From: Nemertoderma westbladi
Lineage: Eukaryota; Xenacoelomorpha; Nemertodermatida; Nemertodermatidae
Assembly: GCA_032718475.1 (NCBI GenBank)
Contig: JAUCBJ010004152.1
Span: 1-40,524, forward strand
Direction of reading: 5' to 3'
Length of the DNA stretch: 40,524 bases
In this document: piece after piece, positions 26,646-36,229 of the stretch
Position numbering within the stretch: the stretch's first letter is position 1
Layout of the letters: every line of letters starts with the position of its first letter
Notes under the pieces: model-generated
Database searches by the model: none
Told to the model about the DNA's origin: nothing
What the model saw: only the letters and a program-made list of their open reading frames with translations
Made by a program: the position numbers and the translations under genes

Positions 26646-28790
26646 TATAGAATTATATTCCCTAAATGCCGTGGATTTTCAAAATTTTATTTTATTCGAA
26701 TTAACTTTGTAAAGATTGCTTTGAGTTCTCATTAGTATTTGTTCTATCATTTGTACGCCTATCGGTCAAGTGGTTCAGTAGCTCAGTCGGTAGAGCGTTG
26801 GAAATTATATGTGTAGTAGGTATTGAGTTCGAATCCTAGTAAGTGCGAATTATTTTTTGTGCAGAATTTCAACTCATTTAAATTGACCGCTACAAATTAA
26901 TTGCATTTGTCTGTACCAATGAGACTGTAGTTATTTGATTGAACGCCGACACAAGGGTGGGACAGTAGAGTCAGGAACTCATACCGGTATCATAAACAAT
27001 TTCAAAATCAGTTTGGTTATTTTATATTATTTAATTCCCTTGTATGGTTTAAATTTCCCGCCTTTTGCTCATTTGATAATATAAATTTACTATAGTTTTT
27101 GGTCCTACTGTAAAAAAAAAAAAAAAAAAAAAAAAAACTTATTTGATTGTAACCAATGTCGTGCAAGTTATACATTAGCTGGACCAATAGCTATCTTTAA
27201 AACCTTGTTAGAACCTATAGAACAATCGAGAATTTTCTCGATTGATTGCAGCACAAATTTGGTATATAAAGGTGCGATTTGTTCATTAGTTATCTCATTA
27301 CTATACCATAATATATTCTCTCAGGTATTCAGTTATCTGATATTTGTTTATTCTGTCATTAGTTTTCAGATTACATTGTATTATAATTATATCTTCTGTA
27401 ATAAAGTCAGAATATTCTCTCAGCTTTTCTATCTGTTTTACTATGATTCACCACGGTGAACCCAGCTAAGGGACAGGATGGCCAGCTAGAGATCGGGCCG
27501 CAGCAATGAACGGGAACATCACGGGAATGTAGACAAGAGACAACCCGCAATAACATCTTGAGTTATTCGCCCATCGCCTGAAAGGTTAGACAGCGTTCGA
27601 CGCCTTGCTACCTAAGTATAAGACCAAAAGATCAAAAGGTAGAAGTAGTGACACGCTGTGAGCCTAAAATTACATCTTATGGACTGTACTGTCTTGATTC
27701 AGGAAAAAACCACAGTAGACCTTCACATTCCTACGGGGGGGGAGAGCGCAGGCAGAGACACTAGTACGCAGATAGGACGTAGGCACACCGGTACGAAGCA
27801 TACAAATTGGTAGGGTGCAGCAAACTGTACGCCTAACTCTTGCTAAGTACAGGTGCGTGTGCGACTATTTGCAGTACAACGGTGTCCATTGCATTAGAAC
27901 TTGTAGGCTAGGAGGGTTGTTGTGTTTTCACCTGAATTGAGATTGTACCGTTCAGGCGGTAGGGCAGTTTACAGCTAGGCGCAAATAAATTGAGGCTATT
28001 AGGGATACTAACATCTACCGTGTCCCCGCCAACGCCCTAATAGGAAGTTACCCAGACTACCTGGGTGACTAAAATTCTAGATAGGACGCCAGGATAGCTA
28101 TTAGTAACAGTACGCCTACAGTAGTAAACTAACACATCTCTTCTTAGTATCAGGGACCTGGTACCTAAAATTGCCGAATTCTGGGCGTAGCATTAACCTT
28201 ATGCCTGAATTTGAGTCCTGGAAATACGCAAGAGGGGAAGGAACCTTATCATTCGTGAGTATTGGACCTACAAGTTATAAAATTAGAATATTCGTAAAAT
28301 GCACACCGTACCTAGTAGTTATATATGTGAAGGAGCAAAACTGCTTTTGACTGTTTAGAATTGACACACGCGCGTTAGAAATTATTTACACCTCAAAATA
28401 TATAAAATTAACTTTCGTCCGTACTGTGTTTTGCCCGCTAGTTAGACATCTCCAAATCTCTGCCTCTGTACTTAGCTAGCGTCTCTTTGCCCAACCATAT
28501 AAATCACACCGCGGCAAAGTGTACGAGCTTCTTAGTCCGTCAGTGAGTCAGCCTGATTTTAGGATTCGCTGCGCGGGATTTTTGTTTCATCGAAGTTTGT
28601 CTGCTCGTAGACTGTTTTCTGCCTCACCGGTTATAAGAGATCGATACTGCAATATATTCGCTTACTTAGAGTTTACTGTTTTGGTGAGAAGGTCGGATTT
28701 ATGATTTGATTTACAAACTTTACTGTAAGATATTGCAGGTATTGTTACCGTCTCTTCCATATAGTAGGAATAGGCGTATCTCTTCCAATA
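26646..28790 (+). repeat. 3' LTR of element B with a later insertion
   Basis: Same 1936-bp unit as the 5' LTR plus one extra base and a 208-bp insertion event (26942-27149, including a duplicated 11-bp target). Confidence 0.93.
26942..27138 (+). mobile_element. short retroposon with poly(A) tail inside the 3' LTR
   Basis: 197 bp ending in 26 A (27112-27137), flanked by an 11-bp direct repeat ttatttgattg (26931-26941 and 27139-27149) that is single in the 5' LTR. This is target-primed reverse transcription by a LINE machinery. It has no clear tRNA head, so it is a 5'-truncated LINE end or an unknown SINE. Confidence 0.85.
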
Positions 28791-28795
28791 TATTT
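28791..28795. repeat. target-site duplication (right) of LTR element B
   Basis: tattt, matching 14027-14031. Confidence 0.85.
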
Positions 28796-29595
28796 CGTAT
28801 GTTATTATTTTGTGTGAATATTAATGTTTTTAACAGTCAAACCAGAGATCTCATCACTTATTTGTTTACATATTTTTTTCTCAAAATTGGTGTATAAATT
28901 AGGTTACAGCTTACAGTTTTACTATGCCAATAAAATGTGTAAGACAGGAGGATTGTTAACACATTTTAATTAACTGTTTTAGAATAATGATAAAAAGACC
29001 ACTGAAATATAATCTAATATCAGTTATAATAAATTAATTAAATTAACTAATCGCGCCTACAAGGCCTTTGATGATATGATAAGGCATTATAGTGGGATAA
29101 TAAAATAAATAAAACATTATAGCTTTATTCTAGCATTAGTTTAACTTCGAAATTGAAGTTTCGAATTTTATTTCATAGGCCCCCCTACATCAAATTCAAA
29201 ATTTTCCGTAATGGCATATGGCATGGTATTATGGTAACGCCTATTATTGGGCCGCGTTGCATAACGTCCTTATGGATGTTGTAGACAGTGGAGAATTGAT
29301 ACAATATTGCCCGCTGTAGTAGCAAGCCAGGGACTGGTAGCAAGCATACTGGTCTGGAACATTTAAATAAAATACTTGCCAATTATATCGATAATTTATA
29401 TGATTTTCTAAGTGTAATAACACAAAAAATGCAATACATGTTTTTTACCAACTCTTAGACAAAATACGATGCGAAAAAATCTATCTTTAGGTATCCTATC
29501 TTTGATTTTTCGTATCGTATCGTATTTTCACAAAATTGCATTCGTATCGTATCGAATCATTAAAAATTGGTTCGTATCGTATCGTATTTCCGTAT
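28796..29595. other. right interior of the hAT-like element
   Basis: AT-rich, without a transposase frame. The last 130 bp are dense in cgtatcgtat units. Confidence 0.5.
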
Positions 29596-29620
29596 CGTAT
29601 CGTATCGTATCCTGTCCCTG
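29596..29620 (-). repeat. right TIR of hAT-like element
   Basis: Perfect reverse complement of 13903-13927. Confidence 0.9.
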
Positions 29621-30037
29621 AGTAGACGTAGTAATATCAAAAGATATTGTAATGTTATGACCGAGACTGACACAAAGTTACTTCAGGAAATAAACTATCT
29701 TTTTGGAGTTTTTATTGCCCTGGCAAATAAAGAAAACAACGAGCGTTTTATATCAATTAATTTCTGCGTCTAGGCCTCTGCCAGACATCCGCCTCGGACC
29801 GAGGAATTGTGGAGCAATTGGGCGATATCAGGGTCAGAGGTGCCTAGCCTATTTATTACGGAATAAGTAAATAAAACACAGATAAATTATAAGACTTCCA
29901 CCATGAACAATTAGTAAAAATTATTTTTTTATATGCTTTTTTGATAACCATAATAATTTACTAAAATAATTTTATGAAATAATATCTATATAACATAAAA
30001 ACCTACCACCAAACCAGAAAAAGTTAACAATTCAGCA
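29621..30037. other. non-coding, 3' flank of the fibrinogen-related gene
   Basis: No gene is seen. It contains a perfect cctcgg-a-ccgagg palindrome near 29792. On the minus strand an AATAAA (complement tttatt at about 29851-29856) could serve the gene ending at 30038. Confidence 0.45.
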
Positions 30038-30781
30038 TTATGGCTTTCGACCATTGAAATCAATCCACATTTCGGAACCTTGAGCCTTGAAGAAGTTGTA
30101 GCTGGGTCCACCACCGGGTGCCCAGAATATCCCCCATTTCGGAAATTGATCGAATTCCGCACTGTATTTCAAACCATTAAGATTACTGTTGTAGGTGTAC
30201 TTATACCACCATCCACCGCTACCGTAGTAATCAACCAGATGTCCAGACCATTCGTCGCGATCATGGTCCGTAGTGCTGAAACTAATCCCATTTAAAGGTT
30301 TCAAGGCATCATGAGCTGGGTATATGATGGGGCTGTTTGGATTTTTCACACCTTTGTAGGAAGTCGGTGTACTGTAGGTGCCGACATGAAGTCTATAATC
30401 GGATCCGGTGACTGTGAAAGTGGAATAGGATGCGCAGTAGTAATATCCATTATAGTTGATCCTAATACCCAACTCAACCGATCCAAAATCATTGGTTAGC
30501 ATCTTTATGTTGTCTAAGCCCAACCAATAACTTCCCCCAGGATTACCGAATCCTTTAACGTATTCATCCCATCTTCGGTCGAAGCTCAATCTATCGGATG
30601 TCAATTGCATCTGTATCGCTACAACATTCCCTTTGCATCTGACCAACTGCTGCCCCAGAGTATTGAGCCGTGCACATATTCCCTTCAGCTTAGGGCATTT
30701 GCTACTCGTATGTTTCTCGCAAACTTGTTCGGAACGTCGAACAAGGTTTTTAGTTGCAGATGCCATGGTTGTATTGGATGC
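30038..30781 (-). CDS. secreted fibrinogen-related protein, exon 2
   Basis: 248 codons including the stop, after an acceptor (ttttattgcag). A Cys-containing N-terminal segment (VCEKH...KCPKLKGIC...LVRCKG) is followed from spliced residue about 97 by a fibrinogen C-terminal-like domain: RWDEYVKGFGN, GSYWLGLDNI, LGIRINYNGYYYCASYSTF, YRLHVGTYS, the calcium-site-like STTDHDRDEWSG, and GGWWYKYTYNSNLNG near the end. The first 40 or so residues of a standard domain, including the GGGW strand, are absent or unrecognisable. The Cys pair normally flanking the WWY segment is lost. Such proteins act extracellularly as lectin-like recognition or matrix proteins; the ligand here is unknown. Confidence 0.85.
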   Translation of the reverse strand, partial: ASNTTMASATKNLVRRSEQVCEKHTSSKCPKLKGICARLNTLGQQLVRCKGNVVAIQMQLTSDRLSFDRRWDEYVKGFGNPGGSYWLGLDNIKMLTNDFGSVELGIRINYNGYYYCASYSTFTVTGSDYRLHVGTYSTPTSYKGVKNPNSPIIYPAHDALKPLNGISFSTTDHDRDEWSGHLVDYYGSGGWWYKYTYNSNLNGLKYSAEFDQFPKWGIFWAPGGGPSYNFFKAQGSEMWIDFNGRKP

Positions 30782-31470
30782 CTGCAATAAAATTACTTTT
30801 ATCAAATTAAAAATATTTGTACCTTTAGAGAAGCCGTTATTATTATTATTGCTCACACAGTCGACACTAATACATATGCCTTTAAAACAATTAATTATTT
30901 AACATCTAATGTGTTGAATATAAATTGTAAGCCTACACTGTGGTTATGGGATTTATTACTACTGTAATAGGCACTATTAAATTGTTTGCAGATAACTGCA
31001 TGTTTATGGGACAAGACATGCAGTCCTCGAGCATTGTCATTCTGTTCATATTGGGCAAATGGTGCACGTGCATGTCCGTCCATCCGTCTGTTTGGTAAAG
31101 TTTAAACTAATGATAATTTATTTTCAATAGATTTTTCCAGTCATAGCTCAAACTCAAATTTCCATTTTGATGCCTTTAGAGATCATGTTCGGTGGTTAGC
31201 TGCTATTCGGTTATAGACTAACGTATTCATAGTTCAACGTGAAACTAACATTGGAGGGAATTCAAAAGTTGTTACACAGCTAGAAGCTTCCTCCAAATTA
31301 GGTATTGAAAAGTAACAAGACCGAATTCGCTGAACACATAACTTTCCTTGCCGAATTCTCAAGTACATTGGTCTTGCGAAAATCGCCAAAGACAAGTTGT
31401 GTCAAGGTTTGTATTCTATTTTTATTGTTTGGATTCCCATGGTTATCTCCAAGATATAACTATAACTAAC
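30782..31470 (-). other. intron of the fibrinogen-related gene
   Basis: 689 bp, donor aag|gttagt and acceptor gcag, phase 0 on both sides. I see no additional exon that could supply the missing start of the fibrinogen domain. Confidence 0.75.
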
Positions 31471-31578
31471 CTTGTCTTTCCTTTCAACCATTCTCGGTGA
31501 ATCACCGCTGCTCTCTCCAAGGCACCCAGCGGCTAAAAGAGCCACAAAAGCTAAAAGTGAAATAGCCGTCTTTAACAT
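31471..31578 (-). CDS. fibrinogen-related protein, exon 1 (signal peptide)
   Basis: Exactly 36 codons from the ATG at 31578. MLKTAISLLAFVALLAAGC is a clear signal peptide (one Lys, hydrophobic core, small residues before the likely cleavage). A short Ser/Gly/Asp-rich stretch follows, ending at the donor. It joins exon 2 in phase 0, giving a 283-residue secreted protein. Confidence 0.8.
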
Positions 31579-31616
31579 TTAAAATTTGTGTAAATAAATT
31601 TATTGCTCACAATAAT

Positions 31617-31631
31617 GTTATATAAAAATTC
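31617..31631 (-). promoter_or_regulatory. candidate TATA box of the fibrinogen-related gene
   Basis: On the minus strand tttttatataac, about 45 bp upstream of the ATG, implying a very short 5' UTR. Confidence 0.45.
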
Positions 31632-31693
31632 ATTTAGTGAATGAGTTAAAAGTTCACACTTCCTATGTAAATATACAAAGTGTGGGAGTTTCA

Positions 31694-31754
31694 CAAAATG
31701 AAAACACTTAAAGTGTAGAGAGTGGTGTCTCTACACTAAAGTGGTTTCATTTTG
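31694..31754. other. long palindrome upstream of the fibrinogen-related gene
   Basis: Arms 31694-31721 and 31728-31754 (caaaatgaaa...gtgtagaga and complement) pair over about 25 of 27 positions around the loop gtggtg. It lies 116-176 bp upstream of the start codon. Confidence 0.85.
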
Positions 31755-33046
31755 TTATTACTGTCCCAATCCAGATGTTTATTATATAGCGGCTGTTACA
31801 TAGTGGATGCTTTGTAGGTTCAATGGTAAGTAGCGATGTAATGACAAACAAGCATTAACCCAGTAAGTGTGCATTAGATACCTGCTGTTACATCTCGACT
31901 TTGTCCACTTATCGCGGTTTTGTTAAAGTACGCGAACAAAAGTCCCATCCCGTGCTAACGGCACGAAGTCAATTTATATTTTACCGTCACATGATTTAGG
32001 CTACTTACTTACTAGCCTATTCTGCATTATTACCCACATGGGGGGGGGGGGGGGAACTCGACGCAAAACCCGCCCTGGCGAATTAATATCCCGCCTCAAT
32101 GTTAAATTCTCAATTTAGGGAAAGGAGCAGGTTACAGTGGCACGTTATTTTAACCAAAACAATAAACTAAACACATATCTGTTAATATGATAAACTTAAA
32201 AATTTCATAACGTTGAGACAGGGTATCCCAATGAAAAGATGACAATAAAAGTTTATGTCAAACTACGAGACGGGGGGGGGGGGGGTCTGCAGTCCGCACT
32301 CGAGTCAAAACCGGTAGATATTAAAGAGTCGAAAGCTGATATAACTAGCCATCGTATAATTACAATTGTTTGTTAAAAGACCCTCCCGCAATATGACTTG
32401 TGTTAATCCCATATACTTGGACAATTATTACGATGGTCACAAAATGTAATTTATTTTCATTGTTGAGCTGAGGCTTCCCCACTACATGGCTCGCACCACA
32501 ATATGAAACGATTAGTGGTACATCGAGACATTATTATCAGAAAAAATGCATCGTAACACGTTATACCGGCGGTTGAGTAAGTTGTGAACGAAGCTCCCAG
32601 TCCAGACCAAATTGAATTACTTTATCGCTTCGCCATAGACAAACCGGTAAAGATAAAATACAATATATCAGTGATTGCATTTGGGCGTCATCTTATATTG
32701 TCACCATAAATCACCATGAGTGTACACACAGCACGTACATTGTCATACGTACATGAATATTACTGAAAATAAATATTTATATAAAATAAAGTGTGAGGGT
32801 ACAGTTCAATTGAGGTCATCAAAATACAATTAAAAAATAATTCAACATAAATAATACAGGGCAGAAACCCAACCCCCCCCCCCCCCCCCCCCATTTTTGG
32901 TAAACTACCACCCACCCATTAATTCTTCCCAATTACTGACGTTATAAACAAGAGTGATAAACTGCTAAAACTAGTTGTCCGAATGTTATTGATATAAGTT
33001 AACTAAATAATTACAATGAGTTACTCTTTGTTACACAATATTTACT
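31755..33046. other. intergenic, no gene seen
   Basis: Non-coding, with homopolymers: 15 G at 32040-32054, 14 G at 32272-32285 and 20 C at 32873-32892. It holds the second copy of the poly-G-headed repeat. Confidence 0.5.
32040..32168 (+). repeat. dispersed poly-G-headed repeat, copy B
   Basis: Diverged copy of 4045-4170, with the same poly-G head and the same order of landmarks. Confidence 0.75.
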
Positions 33047-33522
33047 TTACATCACTTGTACTGCCGCTCTACTCTCACTCACTGCCGTACTACGCCGCTC
33101 ATAGAACGGTCTACATTCCTTTTCAACAGTTTCCTTGGATACAACGATCTTGACGACGTCCGACCCTGGTACGTCATACATACTCTGTAGAAGCAAACGT
33201 TCTAGAATAGCTCGTAAGCTACGCGCCCCGGTCCGTGTTACTATGGCTTTATTGGCGACGGCGGCTAAGGCATCGCTAGTGAACTCCAACTCGACCTGGT
33301 CCTGTATTCGGAACAGCATCCGGTACTGGTTGAGAAGGGCGTCCTTGGGTTGGGTGAGTATCGCGACCAGATGGTCCACAGTCAGCGGGTGCAGTGCCAC
33401 CCGTACCGGTAGGCGACCCATAAACTCAGGGATCAACCCGAAGTCTATAAAGTCTTGAGTTTCGGCTTTCTGAAGGAGAAGATCGCGCTGGTCTTTGTCG
33501 TCTAAATAATCCTGAGATCCGC
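33047..33522 (-). CDS. CLPX: mitochondrial ClpX ATPase, last exon
   Basis: 157 codons plus stop, C-terminal part of the AAA+ unfoldase ClpX, which feeds substrates to the ClpP protease in the mitochondrial matrix. Visible are FGLIPEFMGRLP with the conserved Arg of the EFxGR box (box VII), the ILTQPKDALLNQY helix, LFRIQDQVELEFTSDALAAVA, and TGARSLRAILERLL with the sensor-2 Arg. The tail ECRPFYERRST... is short. The exon starts after an acceptor (ctttaag) at 33523 and carries two bases of a Gly codon, matching the one base left by the upstream exon. Confidence 0.9.
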
Positions 33523-34681
33523 CTTAAAGTGAAAATAAATTCGATTTTGTAGTAAAGGGGCCGTCCGTAAATTACGTGACGCAGGGTGGGAGGGGGGGGG
33601 GGTGTCAGATATTTTGTGGGGAAGAAGGGGGGGGGGGGTCATTCGTTTTGTGATTGACCAATTTATTTAGATGAGTTAAAGGAAGATGAGATACGTCCAC
33701 ATCCATTGTCGATCCCCCCCGTAAGCTCATTTTCGCCTAATTTAATTAACATTTATTTTTTACTCACTTATGTAATTAAATTTGTTTCACTCTCAAATAA
33801 TTTAAACTTATATTTTCCCAATGACCAGTCAGTATATTCGTAACACAGAACGCCACGCCTGCTTTAAATGAATACAGTTTATACAGCCAGTGGCGTTTTA
33901 GTATTAGTATTAGTATTAGTATATACACCAATTGGGCGGACAATAATTATTATTGTGTTTAGATTTAGAACAACGACTAACTATACTACAGGTAGTATTA
34001 TAGTAGTTCCTTGGTTTAGACTTTTATTAATAAATTATCCAAATTAGACAATTAAATAATTTTTGTTGGACGGGTCCGTATTAACGGTCATAATTGACAG
34101 GTGGAAATATATTGTTCGGTCAGATAAAGTTACTGCGGTTCATTATACGTTCCTTAGGATTGCAGTACGACTACACTTAGGTGTTCTCGGTAGTTTTAAA
34201 AATCCCTCTAAGACATAGTCTTGCAGCCTAAATAAAGAAATACCCAACATTTGACTTCTGGTTGACCAAATTTTCAGCCAGTCCAAAGACCTTAAAGTAG
34301 AAGACATTTTTCGTCTGTTAATTCCGCAGTCGCAGTCGACGATAAAATTATTTATCGGCAATAAAATACGGAATTTATTTGTGATAAATCGTAATAAAAA
34401 TAGTAAATGTAGCCAGGGCGTATCTCTGCCTTGCATCCTCCTTAAGTGGTAGCTAAATGAGTACTAGAGTTTCCTCTGGGGAGTAAAGTTCTGGGGGGAC
34501 CGCACTGGAAATAAGTCGTCAGACTTTGTGCGTAATCCCTGGCCTAGTGGCCGAAGAAAATTTACTTTTACTTTTATGTACGGTTGTCATAGTTACGGTT
34601 GTCATAGTTGTTATTATTCTGTTTTTGGTGTGAATTTCTTTATTTATTAAATTGTTTTAGTTTATTTTAAAAATTATCTAC
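33523..34681 (-). other. intron of CLPX
   Basis: 1159 bp, donor g|gtagat and acceptor aag. It contains a dispersed repeat (33555-33720) with G-runs, (ttagta)n near 33900, and a segment at about 34500 that looks like the 3' end of a LINE. Confidence 0.75.
33555..33720 (+). repeat. repeat beginning aaaggggccgtccgtaaatt
   Basis: The ggggccgtcc-taaattacgt-acgc sequence is a dispersed motif common in invertebrate genomes. Here it is followed by two G-runs (about 33590-33601 and 33628-33640). Class not assigned. Confidence 0.5.
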
Positions 34682-34820
34682 CTTTTGATCCAAATCCAAT
34701 ATTTCTCTTATCAATTCTTCTCGCGATAACTTTATCAAGGTCCGAGAAAGCGCCGCTGGCAATAAATAAGATATTCGACGTATCAATGGTAACCTCGCCT
34801 CCAGAACTTCTTCCTGGGAG
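34682..34820 (-). CDS. CLPX: mitochondrial ClpX ATPase, penultimate exon
   Basis: 139 nt (46 codons plus one base) after an acceptor ttccatag. It encodes [21 protein letters not shown] followed by [19 protein letters not shown], the sensor-1 strand ([10 protein letters not shown]) and following helix of ClpX. Phase and sequence join directly to the last exon. The Walker A and B exons are not found in the remaining 5.7 kb to the right, so they lie beyond the window or are lost. Confidence 0.85.
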
Positions 34821-36058
34821 CTATGGAATGTAAACCAATACCGCTAGGTGGTTCCAACTCCCTGTAATCCCAAGACTCGTGGTCTCCCGCTAAACGGCGC
34901 TGATAAACCTCTCCCACGGTTAGAACTTTCGTTGTGAGTTTCTTGAACGGCCGGCCGCGGTTCCTCTTCTTGAGTAAACCTGAGTAAATGAATTTAAATA
35001 ATAAGTTAATTAATAAGTGAAGCCTTCTTATAGTAAGTCTAGCTCCGTCGTAATTATATACGGGATTATAATAAATAAATTACCTTTCTTGTAATCGTCC
35101 CTGGTCCCGAAACACTTTAATATATTTGATTGCGAACGGCCATTAATTATGGTAATGAAAGAATAGGCCTAATCAACTCAACTAAAATAATTATATACTT
35201 AATGGTGGAGACAGAGCTAGTATATTGTCAGCAGCAGCGGCGCTCTATTACAAAGTTAAAGTAAAAAAAATGTCTGGAACGAATGACCTGTGTCTTTTAA
35301 GTGACTCCAATAATAAGGCGGTCAATCAACTTATAATTATATTAGTTCAGTAGTTGTGGTTAACAAGCAAAGGCAATGTATACAGAGTCGAGCTCAATAG
35401 CAAAGCAATATACAGTATGTCCTTGTGGGTTGATTAGGCCTGGCGCCGGCCTGTTGGTTAGTTTCCATGGAAATATGTTCTAGAATACTAAATGATTTGC
35501 CTTGAGTGAACCAAACCAACCACCCACACAATGCTGAAGCACAGCGCATTGTATCCCAGCCGTCCAGCCCAGCCCGGCTGGCGCCTCGTACAATACAATG
35601 CAAGCAGCTCAGCTCAATATTGCCTGTAAATTCTCTTGTAAATATTTTCCAACTCAATAAATAATTACACTTGAAATGCACTATAGAGGGGTGGGGAGGT
35701 GTTAGCGATGTCGCCAGGCGATTCTGAGTGTTTTTGGTGATCATTTCCTTAAAACCTATTTTTTATGCTCTATCTCGTGGTGTCGGTTAGAACGCGCGAA
35801 AGCGAAAATCGATGGTCATTTTTGAAAAAAATCGGAAGTTATTTGACAAAATTATGGCTAATTTTGGGAAGGGCTTTTGGAATGGCAATTTATTATTTAA
35901 TACAGTTGAATATTTGGCTGATGTTAAGTTCAATAACCCCGGCAATTAAATGTAAATGACAAGTTATTTCGGTAAATTATCGCTAATTTTGGGAAGGGCT
36001 TTTGTGTTGGCAATTAAATTGAAATGAAAGGTGTTCTTACGAGAATTTGAATTAATAA
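34821..36058. other. non-coding upstream of the CLPX exon
   Basis: No further CLPX exon is recognised. An open frame of about 65 codons (34979-34783, minus) overlaps the CLPX exon in another frame; see findings. The longer frame at 35394-35744 (minus) has no recognisable features. Confidence 0.45.
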
Positions 36059-36215
36059 CGAGTGCCCTACATAACGGCGCAGTGCACTTAATAACGAGTG
36101 TACTTCATAACGGTGCAGTGCACTTTATAACGGCGCAGTGCACTTCATAAAGGTGTAGTGCACTTCATAAAAGTGGTAGTAGTGCACTTCATAACCATTG
36201 CAGTGCACTTAATGT
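36059..36215. repeat. minisatellite with gcagtgcactt core
   Basis: About seven copies of a 20-27-bp unit (cataacggcgcagtgcactt and variants), each containing the palindrome gtgcac or a near form. Confidence 0.85.
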
Positions 36216-36229
36216 TATATGCTGTATTT

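Larger units (their letters stand above)
14032..28790 (+). mobile_element. LTR retrotransposon B: BEL/Pao type, no reverse transcriptase, extra 3' gene
   Basis: A 14,759-bp element with 1936-bp LTRs, a 5-bp target duplication and plus orientation. Between the LTRs are an 810-bp leader, one 2345-codon gag-protease-integrase frame (16778-23815), a structured spacer, a second zinc-knuckle gene (24370-26183, frames broken) and an AT-rich tail. The LTRs differ by about three substitutions and one base (14850-14862 and about 15490-15495), apart from a later 208-bp insertion in the 3' copy, so it is young. The termini are TAT...ATA, not the usual TG...CA. The reverse transcriptase/RNase H segment of BEL/Pao pol is missing. 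It is nested in the hAT-like element. Confidence 0.9.
13903..29620. mobile_element. hAT-like element with 25-bp TIRs, split by element B
   Basis: Perfect 25-bp inverted termini begin cagggacaggatacgatacg (13903-13927 and 29596-29620). The inner flanks are full of cgtatcgtat units in both orientations. Removing the LTR element leaves about 0.95 kb without a transposase frame, so it is a non-autonomous (MITE-like) element. CAGGG termini and a possible 8-bp duplication point to hAT, but the class is inferred. It was there before element B inserted. Confidence 0.65.

Noticed and set aside
34143-34436. 97-codon minus-strand frame
   Set aside because: It lies in the CLPX intron, with no recognisable features and AT-driven composition.
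35394-35744. 116-codon minus-strand frame
   Set aside because: No motif, signal or splice context, and it does not match any missing CLPX exon.
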